Positions 1 through 5,530 of a stretch of 8,817 bases of DNA are shown here, in pieces. The translations under genes were made by a program, and so were the position numbers. This stretch comes from an uncultured Ruminococcus sp. GTDB lineage: Bacteria > Bacillota > Clostridia > Oscillospirales > CAG-272. The stretch is from assembly GCA_902797495.1 (NCBI GenBank), contig CADBTH010000102.1:1-8817 (forward strand), read 5' to 3'. Position 1 is the first letter of the stretch; every line of letters starts with the position of its first letter. The notes under the pieces were generated by a model, which was not told the DNA's origin, made no database searches, and saw only the letters and a program-made list of their open reading frames with translations.

Positions 1-87
1 CTCAAGTCTTCCTTTGCCGTTCTCGAAAGAGATATTCACGACGTTGTCTTTTACGTCGAATCCCGTGATCTTTCCGAATTTTTTCAT
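1..87 (-). CDS. N-terminal fragment of a protein running off the window, possibly a GH31 glycosidase
   Basis: An ATG at 87-85 opens 29 uninterrupted codons that run off the left edge (MKKFGKITGFDVKDNVVNIS, then a short stretch ending in GKGRLE). An AAGGA-type ribosome site lies about 7 nt upstream (around 95-102), and a near-consensus sigma-A promoter lies further upstream, so this is a real gene start and not a shadow. The opening pattern (fusion of 'ITGFDVKDN' with 'FENGKGRLE') resembles the N-terminal beta-sandwich of GH31 alpha-glucosidases/alpha-xylosidases from Clostridia. That assignment is from memory of the family and rests on very few residues. The catalytic domain lies outside the window. 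It is transcribed divergently from the SpoIID-like operon. Confidence 0.7.
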   Translation of the reverse strand, partial: MKKFGKITGFDVKDNVVNISFENGKGRLE

Positions 88-126
88 TATTCCAGACTCC
101 TTATATTCTGTTTATTAGGTACTTTC

Positions 127-155
127 ATAATATCATTTTATAAGTCGGGTGTCAA
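127..155 (-). promoter_or_regulatory. Sigma-A promoter for the leftward gene
   Basis: On the minus strand a perfect -35 TTGACA (155-150) is followed after exactly 17 nt by TATTAT (132-127), a 5/6 match to the -10 consensus. Transcription would start near position 120, giving a leader of about 33 nt that carries the ribosome site for the gene starting at 87. This is strong and apparently constitutive; no clear operator was seen. Confidence 0.85.
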
Positions 156-193
156 GACGCGGAAAAGAAATATCACCCGCGGAAGGGATATTT

Positions 194-202
194 CATATAA
201 TG
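194..202 (+). promoter_or_regulatory. Probable -10 region of the SpoIID-like operon
   Basis: The sequence CATATAATG contains a perfect sigma-A -10 (TATAAT, 196-201), but at 17 nt spacing the -35 position (173-178, TCACCC) is poor. The same bases also resemble the CATA-type -10 of the mother-cell sporulation factors sigma-E and sigma-K: an AC dinucleotide at 175-176 lies 17 nt before CATA, as in the sigma-K consensus, though the final TA of that consensus reads TG. Which factor is used cannot be decided from sequence. The predicted leader is about 20 nt. Confidence 0.5.
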
Positions 203-213
203 GAGAAGAAAAC

Positions 214-223
214 GAGGAGGTGG
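214..223 (+). promoter_or_regulatory. Ribosome binding site fixing the start at 227
   Basis: GAGGAGGTGG is an almost complete anti-16S match placed just before the ATG at 227. It rules out the longer in-frame reading that begins at the GTG at 149, because that start has no ribosome site and lies upstream of the predicted -10 element. Confidence 0.85.
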
Positions 224-226
224 AGT

Positions 227-601
227 ATGGACAGTAATACGCCGACGGGATACCTGAAGGTCAGCGTTACGAGCGGGGGAGGCGCGTACCCCGTTCCCGG
301 GGCGATAGTTCTGATAAAGCGCGGCGAGGACGGCGGGAGGATACTGTATTCGCTCCGTACCGACGAGTCGGGGCAGACCCTTACCGTGCCGCTCGCGGCG
401 AAGGATGAGGAACTGTCGGAGTCGCCGGGGAACGATATGCCGTATACGGTATACAGCGTCGAGATCATAAAGGACGGATATTACAAATCGCTCGTCAACG
501 AGGTGCAGGCGTTCGACGGGGTGTCGGCGACGCTGCCGGTGAACCTCGTTCCGTTGGGATACGGCGACTTTCCCTACGGAAATCCGACCGTCAGGGGGTG
601 A
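227..601 (+). CDS. Carboxypeptidase-regulatory-like domain protein, first gene of peptidoglycan-binding operon
   Basis: A 124-residue protein without signal peptide or membrane segment. Residues about 8-110 have the look of a small carboxypeptidase-regulatory-like / transthyretin-type beta-sandwich: GYLKVSVT, then a VPGAIVLIKR strand, LYSLRTDESGQT, and the PYTVYSVEIIKDGYY strand typical of such domains. An intervening loop carries SESPG (64-68). Proteins of this layout are commonly found in Clostridia directly before a SpoIID/peptidoglycan-binding protein, as here (family knowledge from memory). The start is the ATG behind GAGGAGG; the longer GTG reading is rejected. The stop at 599-601 lies 4 nt before the GTG of the next gene, and the next gene's ribosome site (AGGGGG, 593-598) lies inside this gene's last codons, so translation is probably coupled. 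Biochemical function is unknown; a structural or adaptor role at the cell wall or spore surface is inferred from its neighbours. Confidence 0.82.
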   Translation: MDSNTPTGYLKVSVTSGGGAYPVPGAIVLIKRGEDGGRILYSLRTDESGQTLTVPLAAKDEELSESPGNDMPYTVYSVEIIKDGYYKSLVNEVQAFDGVSATLPVNLVPLGYGDFPYGNPTVRG

Positions 602-605
602 GGGC

Positions 606-1976
606 GTGACCGGAGACAACGTAAGACTTCCCGTCATACCCGAGACGATCACGGTACATCTCGGCGCGCCGGGCGACGGAGGGGAGAACGTCACCGTGCC
701 GTTTGCAGACTACATAAAGAACGTCGCGTCGAGCGAGGTGTATCCGACGTGGAGCGAGGCGGCGCTGAGAGCGAATATCCTCGCCCAGACTTCGTTCGCG
801 CTGAACAGGGTGTACACAGAATACTACAGAAGCCGCGGATACGACTACGACATTACGAATTCGACCGCGAGCGACCAGGCGTTCGTCTACGGCAGGGAGA
901 TCTTCGACAATATTTCCTCCCTCGTCGACGAGCTCTTCGACGACTACATATCGCGCCGCGGCGCGGTAGAGCCGCTCTTCGCCCAGTACTGCAACGGAAC
1001 GACCGTGACGTGCGACGGACTGTCGCAGTGGGGGAGCGAGGCGCTCGCGAAGCAGGGACTCGGAGCGTACGACATTCTGACGACCTATTACGGCGACGAC
1101 ATCGACATCATAAAGGACGCGGAGGTCTCCGGGGCTGGGGAGAGCTACCCCGGCGCGGCGCTGAGGCTCGGTTCGTTCGGAAACAGCGTGCGCTCCGTTC
1201 AGTTCAGGCTGAACCGTATCGCCGACAACTATCCCGCGATACCGAGGATACTCTATCCGAACGGCTTCTTCGACGAGGAGACGGAGGCTGCGGTCAAGGC
1301 GTTTCAGAGGATCTTTTCGCTCACTCCCGACGGGATCGTCGGCAGAGCGACGTGGTACAGGATACTGAAGATATATTCGAGCGTAAAGTCGCTCTCCGAC
1401 CTCGCGTCCGAGGGGATCCCGATCGAGGACGTGACGAATACTTTTCCCGAGGTGCTGAAGAAGGGGGAGCGGGGCGCGCCGGTGGTCGAGCTTCAGTATC
1501 TGCTCTCGTTCATCTCCGATTTCGTCCCGTTCATCCCAGCACCCGCCGTCGACGGAATATTCGGCGACGAGACGGAAAAATCCCTCGTAGCTTTTCAGAC
1601 TTACTACGGCCTCGACGAGACGGGCATCGCCGACGAGGCGGTGTGGGCGAAGATACGCTCCGTGTACCGCGGAATGCTCGAGGCGTATCCGGACGACTTT
1701 TATCTTGCGAACGAGGCGTACCCGGGGTATCCCGTCGACGCGGGATCGGAGGGGGAATTCGTCCTTCGAGTTCAGCGGTATCTCAACTATCTCTCGGACT
1801 ACTACGGCGCGATCCCGAAGATCGCCGAGGACGGGTTATTCGGACCTGCGACCGAGAGGGCGGTCAAGGCGTTTCAGGAACTGTTCGGGATAGATACGAG
1901 CGGCGCGGTAGGCGCGCTCACTTACAACAGGCTTTACAGCGAATACAAAAGGCTCTCGTCCGGGAGCCGACAATAG
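606..1976 (+). CDS. SpoIID/LytB-like domain protein with three PG_binding_1 repeats
   Basis: A 456-residue protein with two parts. Residues about 28-168 match the SpoIID/LytB fold: VPFADYIKNVASSEVYPTW corresponds to the 'YL..VV..EMP..W' segment, so Glu44 sits where the catalytic glutamate of the SpoIID lytic transglycosylase lies; EAALRANILAQTSFAL follows; and CDGLSQWGSEALAKQG with the following YDILTTYYG matches the C-terminal 'GMSQ.GA..MA..G..Y.eIL..YY' motif. The usual central region is shortened, and Cys129 and Cys136 flank it. Then come three PG_binding_1 repeats at about 185-258, 283-354 and 377-449, each with a 'G.FG.eTe.AV.aFQ' type core (the first reads GFFDEETEAAVKAFQ). No signal peptide or membrane anchor is present, unlike classical SpoIID. 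The start is GTG with ribosome site AGGGGG. Predicted role is binding and perhaps cleaving denuded glycan strands of peptidoglycan; the cellular location is unresolved. It is not orthologous to spoIID, so no symbol is given. Confidence 0.9.
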   Translation: MTGDNVRLPVIPETITVHLGAPGDGGENVTVPFADYIKNVASSEVYPTWSEAALRANILAQTSFALNRVYTEYYRSRGYDYDITNSTASDQAFVYGREIFDNISSLVDELFDDYISRRGAVEPLFAQYCNGTTVTCDGLSQWGSEALAKQGLGAYDILTTYYGDDIDIIKDAEVSGAGESYPGAALRLGSFGNSVRSVQFRLNRIADNYPAIPRILYPNGFFDEETEAAVKAFQRIFSLTPDGIVGRATWYRILKIYSSVKSLSDLASEGIPIEDVTNTFPEVLKKGERGAPVVELQYLLSFISDFVPFIPAPAVDGIFGDETEKSLVAFQTYYGLDETGIADEAVWAKIRSVYRGMLEAYPDDFYLANEAYPGYPVDAGSEGEFVLRVQRYLNYLSDYYGAIPKIAEDGLFGPATERAVKAFQELFGIDTSGAVGALTYNRLYSEYKRLSSGSRQ

Positions 1977-1985
1977 GAGGATAAC

Positions 1986-2282
1986 GTGGACAGAGAGAGA
2001 CCGTCCGGAATCATGCCGTTCCCCGATACGGGGAGCTTTGAAATGAAAATAGGCGACCGTCACTATCTCGTCATGATACTTCAGATAATGCTCGACGTGC
2101 TGAAGCTCTACTACGACGACTTTGGCTCGGTCGGGGTCGACGGAGTCTACGACGAGGCGACGGAAGCGGCGGTGAAGACTTATCAGAAAATATGCGGGCT
2201 GGATCCGACCGGGTGCGTGGACTGCGCGACGTGGAACCGCCTCGCCGAGGAATTCAACGCCGCGATATATGAAAATCAGTAA
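1986..2282 (+). CDS. Small single-repeat PG_binding_1 protein
   Basis: A 98-residue protein consisting almost entirely of one PG_binding_1 repeat (about 20-88): YLVMILQIMLDVL, then VDGVYDEATEAAVKTYQKI and TGCVDCATWNRL, matching the repeats of the preceding gene. The start is GTG. The ribosome site AGGAGG (1975-1980) overlaps the TAG stop (1974-1976) of the SpoIID-like gene, so the two are translated as a unit. There is no signal peptide and no catalytic domain. Three cysteines (70, 77, 80) include a CVDC pair unlike the sister repeats. It may be a detached fourth repeat of the SpoIID-like protein, either a subunit that adds wall affinity or a duplicate. Function is inferred only from the domain. 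Confidence 0.85.
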   Translation: MDRERPSGIMPFPDTGSFEMKIGDRHYLVMILQIMLDVLKLYYDDFGSVGVDGVYDEATEAAVKTYQKICGLDPTGCVDCATWNRLAEEFNAAIYENQ

Positions 2283-2368
2283 CTTTTCAAAAAGAGACAG
2301 TTATTTCGCTCTCTCCGTGGATAAAATAATATAGAATCACCGCCGAGGCGGAATACGGAGGAACTGTT
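2283..2368 (+). promoter_or_regulatory. Intergenic region before clpC, weak promoter candidate
   Basis: This 86-bp AT-rich gap contains TAAAATAATATAGAAT (2322-2337), which offers several -10 like hexamers (TAATAT at 2327-2332, TAGAAT at 2332-2337), but no convincing -35. No terminator hairpin with a T-run follows the upstream operon, so read-through into clpC is possible. I found neither a CtsR box (direct repeat of GGTCAAA type) nor a CIRCE inverted repeat, the usual class I/III heat-shock operators of Firmicutes. The ribosome site GGAGGA (2357-2362) sits 6 nt before the TTG start. Confidence 0.35.
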
Positions 2369-4828
2369 TTGGGAGCGAAATTTACCGGGAAAGCGGGTCA
2401 CGCGCTGACGAGGGCGCTCGAGACCGCGCGCGGAATGGGGCATACGTATATCGGCACCGAACACATCCTGCTCGGACTTTTAGGGGAGAGCGACTGCATC
2501 GCCTCCGGAGTGCTCGAGGCGGGAGGGATCAACTACGGCGGCGCGTCGGCGATCGTGCGCAAGGCGGCGGGAACGGGAGTCCCGAGCTCTGTCACGCCCG
2601 CCGATATGACCCCGAAGGCGAAGAAGATAATCGAGTGCGCGGCGAAAGAGGCTTCGGGCGGCAGAAGCGGATATATAGGAACGGAGCATCTGCTCTACGC
2701 GATCCTTTCCGACCCGGACTGCTTCGGATACAAAACGGTCACCGCTTGCGGCGCGTCGGCTCTGTCGCTGAGATCAGAGCTGTCCGTTTTTCTGAACCCC
2801 GAGGCGACGGAGAAAAGAAAGAAGCCCGGAGGAGATATCGCCGGCGCGCCGACCCTTTCAAAATACGGCGTCAGCCTCGTCGCCGCCGCGAGGAGCGGCA
2901 GGTGCGATCCCGTGATCGGCAGGGAGAGCGAGTGCGAACGACTAATGCAGATACTCGTCCGCCGCACGAAGAACAACCCGTGTCTCATAGGCGACCCCGG
3001 AGTCGGAAAGACGGCGATAGTCGAAGGGCTCGCCGCTCTGATAGCGGAGGGGAGAGTTCCCGACGCGCTGAAGGGGCGCAATGTGGTCATGCTCGATATC
3101 CCCGCGATGATAGCCGGCGCGAAATACAGAGGCGAGTTCGAGGAGCGGATGAAGGGGGTCATGGAGGAGGTGAGGCGCGACCGCTCCATCATACTCTTCG
3201 TCGACGAAGTGCACACGATCACCGGAGCGGGGGCTGCGGAAGGTGCGGTCGACGCCGCGAACATACTTAAACCGTCTCTGTCGAGAGGAGATATTCAGCT
3301 CATAGGAGCGACGACCTGCGAGGAGTACAGACGGCACATAGAAAAAGACGCCGCCCTCGCAAGGCGTTTTCAGCCGGTCACCGTAAGAGAGCCGACGCCC
3401 GCCGAGAGCGTTCGCATTCTGAAAGGTCTTCGCGGAAGGTACGAAGCCCACCACGGGCTGACTATCACGGACGAGGCGATCGGGGCGGCGGTCGATCTTT
3501 CGGTAAGATACGAAAAGGACAGATTTCTCCCCGACAAAGCGATCGATCTCATCGACGAGACCGCGTCGAGGGTCAGGATAGAATCTTCTGAGGCGCCGCC
3601 GGAACTGCGCGCGATAGAAGACTCGATAAGAGACGCCGAGAACGAACAGAAAAACGCCATCCTCGCGGGCGACTTCGGCGCGGCGGGAGAGGCGACGGGC
3701 GCAATTCGTTCTCTGATGGCGGAATACAGAAAAAGAAGCGGGGAGGAACCGGACAAAAGTCCGGACGTCACGGTCGTAACCGCTAAGGACGTCGAGCGGA
3801 CTCTGACGGTCAGAACGGGTATACCTGTCGCTTCTCCCGGCAAAGAGGAGGAAGAGAGACTCTCGCACCTCGAAGACGAGATACTCTCGGCCGTCGTCGG
3901 TCAGGACGAGGCGGTTAAGGCGGTCTGCCGCGCGGTGCGGCGCGGCAGAGTCGGGATAAAAGACCCTGACAGACCGAGCGCGACGTTTCTCTTCGTAGGC
4001 CCTACCGGGGTCGGGAAAACGGAACTTGCGAAAGCGCTTGCAAAGGCCGCGCGTTCGCCGCTCGGAGGGCTCGTCAGATTCGATATGTCGGAGTACTCCG
4101 AAAAGCACAGCGTCTCGAAGCTGACCGGCTCGCCTCCCGGTTACGTCGGATACGGCGACGCGGCGAGGCTGACGGAGGCGGTCAGAAGAAACCCGTACTG
4201 CGTTCTTCTCTTCGACGAGATCGAAAAGGCGCATCCGGACGTTTTGAATCTGCTCCTTCAGATAATGGAGGACGGCCGCCTTACGGACTCCCTCGGCAGG
4301 GAATGCGATTTCAGAAATACGGTCGTCATCATGACCTCCAACGCGGGCGGCGAAAAGATGACGGAGACGACGTGCCTCGGCTTTTCTGCAATTGCAGAAA
4401 ACGATCTCGCGCAGCGATCAAAGATGCGCGAGGTCGAACGCGAGCTGAAAAAGGCGTTCAGTCCCGAGTTTATCGGAAGGATTGACGAGGTGGTGATATT
4501 CAGACAACTCGGAGAAAAAGATATTTCTGCAATTGCAGAAAAATACCTCTCCGAGACCTCGGAGAGGCTGAAGCGGCTCGGAGTTCTGATCTCTTTCGAT
4601 CCGTCCGTCTCTGCCGCCGCGGCGTCGCGGACGGACTGCGCGAAGTACGGCGCCCGTCCGCTGCGCAAGACGGTCGCCTCTCTCGTCGACGACGTTATCG
4701 CCGAAAAAATACTGAACGGCGAGATCGTCGCCGGGGAAAGGCTCGTATGTTCGTTCGACGGAGTCGGATTGAGATTCGAAAACGAGCCCGCCGGTAAAAA
4801 CGAAGAACTGTCCGCTGCCGCTAAATAA
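2369..4828 (+). CDS. clpC: ATP-dependent Clp protease ATP-binding subunit, ClpC type
   Basis: An 819-residue AAA+ unfoldase, close to the usual ClpC length. Domains in order: two Clp_N repeats (about 3-70 and 78-142, each with a YIGTEH motif); AAA module D1 with Walker A GDPGVGKT (208-215), pore loop KYRG (252-255) and Walker B LFVDE (276-280); a short UVR-like middle domain (about 410-458) with Phe436 in the context that contacts the adaptor MecA in Bacillus ClpC; AAA module D2 with Walker A GPTGVGKT (544-551), pore loop GYVG (591-594) and Walker B LLFDE (613-617); an LGF tripeptide (670-672) matching the ClpP-docking loop; and the C-terminal ClpB_D2-small domain. It should unfold substrates and feed them to ClpP in the cytoplasm. 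Translation starts at TTG with a good ribosome site. The usual partners ctsR, mcsA and mcsB are not adjacent. Two AT-rich palindromes interrupt its GC-rich codon use at 4382-4401 and 4524-4541. Confidence 0.96.
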   Translation: MGAKFTGKAGHALTRALETARGMGHTYIGTEHILLGLLGESDCIASGVLEAGGINYGGASAIVRKAAGTGVPSSVTPADMTPKAKKIIECAAKEASGGRSGYIGTEHLLYAILSDPDCFGYKTVTACGASALSLRSELSVFLNPEATEKRKKPGGDIAGAPTLSKYGVSLVAAARSGRCDPVIGRESECERLMQILVRRTKNNPCLIGDPGVGKTAIVEGLAALIAEGRVPDALKGRNVVMLDIPAMIAGAKYRGEFEERMKGVMEEVRRDRSIILFVDEVHTITGAGAAEGAVDAANILKPSLSRGDIQLIGATTCEEYRRHIEKDAALARRFQPVTVREPTPAESVRILKGLRGRYEAHHGLTITDEAIGAAVDLSVRYEKDRFLPDKAIDLIDETASRVRIESSEAPPELRAIEDSIRDAENEQKNAILAGDFGAAGEATGAIRSLMAEYRKRSGEEPDKSPDVTVVTAKDVERTLTVRTGIPVASPGKEEEERLSHLEDEILSAVVGQDEAVKAVCRAVRRGRVGIKDPDRPSATFLFVGPTGVGKTELAKALAKAARSPLGGLVRFDMSEYSEKHSVSKLTGSPPGYVGYGDAARLTEAVRRNPYCVLLFDEIEKAHPDVLNLLLQIMEDGRLTDSLGRECDFRNTVVIMTSNAGGEKMTETTCLGFSAIAENDLAQRSKMREVERELKKAFSPEFIGRIDEVVIFRQLGEKDISAIAEKYLSETSERLKRLGVLISFDPSVSAAAASRTDCAKYGARPLRKTVASLVDDVIAEKILNGEIVAGERLVCSFDGVGLRFENEPAGKNEELSAAAK
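4382..4401. repeat. Palindromic repeat copy 1 inside clpC
   Basis: A perfect 20-bp palindrome with core TTTCTGCAATTGCAGAAA, centred at 4391/4392, within the clpC reading frame. It encodes F-S-A-I-A-E directly after the Leu-Gly of the LGF loop. Its codons (tct, gca, att, gca, gaa) are AT-rich against a gene that prefers gcg/gcc, atc/ata and gag. The second copy lies 141 bp downstream in the same frame. Confidence 0.9.
4524..4541. repeat. Palindromic repeat copy 2 inside clpC
   Basis: The same 18-bp perfect palindrome TTTCTGCAATTGCAGAAA, centred at 4532/4533, encoding I-S-A-I-A-E in the C-terminal small domain of D2. With the base that follows, 19 nt are identical to copy 1. It keeps the clpC frame. 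Regular codon use resumes immediately on both sides. Confidence 0.9.
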
Positions 4829-4861
4829 AGAATTCCGGTCGGTTGCCCGACCGGAATTCTT
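4828..4861. terminator. Bidirectional terminator between convergent clpC and ktrA
   Basis: A perfect 15-bp inverted repeat (4828-4842 with 4847-4861; stem AAGAATTCCGGTCGG, loop TTGC) fills the gap between the clpC stop and the ktrA stop. On the minus strand it is followed by TTTATTT and on the plus strand by a weaker TTCTTCTATATT tract. It therefore probably ends both transcripts, better for the minus strand. The stem begins on the last base of the clpC stop codon and ends one base before the ktrA stop codon. Confidence 0.88.
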
Positions 4862-5509
4862 CTATATTCTGAAGCACTTGTGTACCGCTTTGTACTGTCC
4901 GATGACGAGGAGCGTTTCGTCTTCGGCGAGCACCGTGTCGGGCGTTACCGAGACGTTCAGTTTTCCGTTCTGCTTTACGGCGATCACGTTGACGTCGTAT
5001 TTTCTTCTGACGTCGAGTTCTACGACGCTCTTGCCTATCCAATCCCTCGGGATGACGACCTCGAATATCGCCTGCTCGTCGTCAAGCTCGATATAGTCGA
5101 GAATGTTCTCGGCGGTGTAGGTGACCGCGACCCACTTCGCGATCTGCTTTTCGGGGTATGCGACGGCGTCAGCGCCGTTCCTGAGAAGAAACTTTTCCTG
5201 CACGTCGCGGTCGGCTCTCGACACGACGAGCTTCGCGCCGAGCTCCTTCAGAAGGGAGGTCGTTTCGAGCGAGCTCTGAAAGTCGTCGGCGATCGTCACG
5301 ATACATACGTCGTAATCTTCGACCCCGAGAGACGAGAGAAACTCGCGGTTCGTCGAGTCTCCGATCTGCGCCCCGGTGACGAGGGGGAGCGCTTCGTTCA
5401 CGAGCTCTTCGCGGCGGTCTACCGCCATGACTTCGATATTCAGCTTATAAAGCTCCTCGGCAATATGTTTGCCGAACGTGCCGAGACCTATGAGTAATAC
5501 GGATTTCAT
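4862..5509 (-). CDS. ktrA: KtrA/TrkA-type potassium uptake regulatory subunit
   Basis: A 215-residue cytoplasmic RCK protein, typical of KtrA length. The N-terminal RCK_N Rossmann domain (about 1-125) carries GLGTFG (8-13), matching the GxGxxG nucleotide-binding loop, and Asp31 at the end of the second strand, the usual residue contacting adenine-nucleotide ribose. The C-terminal RCK_C domain (about 138-213) contains the IPRDWIGKSVVELDVRRKYDVNVIAV pattern region typical of TrkA_C. KtrA octamers bind ATP/ADP and gate the KtrB channel subunit; RCK_C domains of Firmicute KtrA bind cyclic di-AMP, which inhibits uptake (family knowledge, not shown here). It lies 21 nt downstream of ktrB on the same strand, so the two form one operon. 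The start is ATG with an AAGGAA ribosome site at 5515-5520. Confidence 0.93.
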   Translation of the reverse strand: MKSVLLIGLGTFGKHIAEELYKLNIEVMAVDRREELVNEALPLVTGAQIGDSTNREFLSSLGVEDYDVCIVTIADDFQSSLETTSLLKELGAKLVVSRADRDVQEKFLLRNGADAVAYPEKQIAKWVAVTYTAENILDYIELDDEQAIFEVVIPRDWIGKSVVELDVRRKYDVNVIAVKQNGKLNVSVTPDTVLAEDETLLVIGQYKAVHKCFRI

Positions 5510-5530
5510 ATCGTTTCCTTTCGGTAGAGG

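Noticed and set aside
149..226. 26-residue N-terminal extension of the first operon gene from a GTG at 149
   Set aside because: No ribosome site at 149, and the predicted -10 element lies inside the extension; the ATG at 227 follows GAGGAGG.
749..1984. 411-codon alternative plus-strand frame over the SpoIID-like gene
   Set aside because: Arg-rich out-of-frame translation without domains; the 606-1976 frame has SpoIID and PG_binding_1 motifs throughout.
2293..2314. AGAGA/TCTCT inverted repeat before clpC as a terminator
   Set aside because: Only 5 bp with a 12-nt loop and no following T-run; too weak to call.
3749..3764. Hairpin CCGGAC-AAAA-GTCCGG inside clpC
   Set aside because: A 6-bp stem in GC-rich coding DNA of the middle domain, with no T-run and a single copy; expected by chance at this base composition.
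2942..4234. 430-codon open frame antisense to clpC
   Set aside because: It mirrors the codon pattern of clpC, is rich in Arg/Ser with no recognisable domain, and has no ribosome site; it is a shadow of GC-rich coding DNA.
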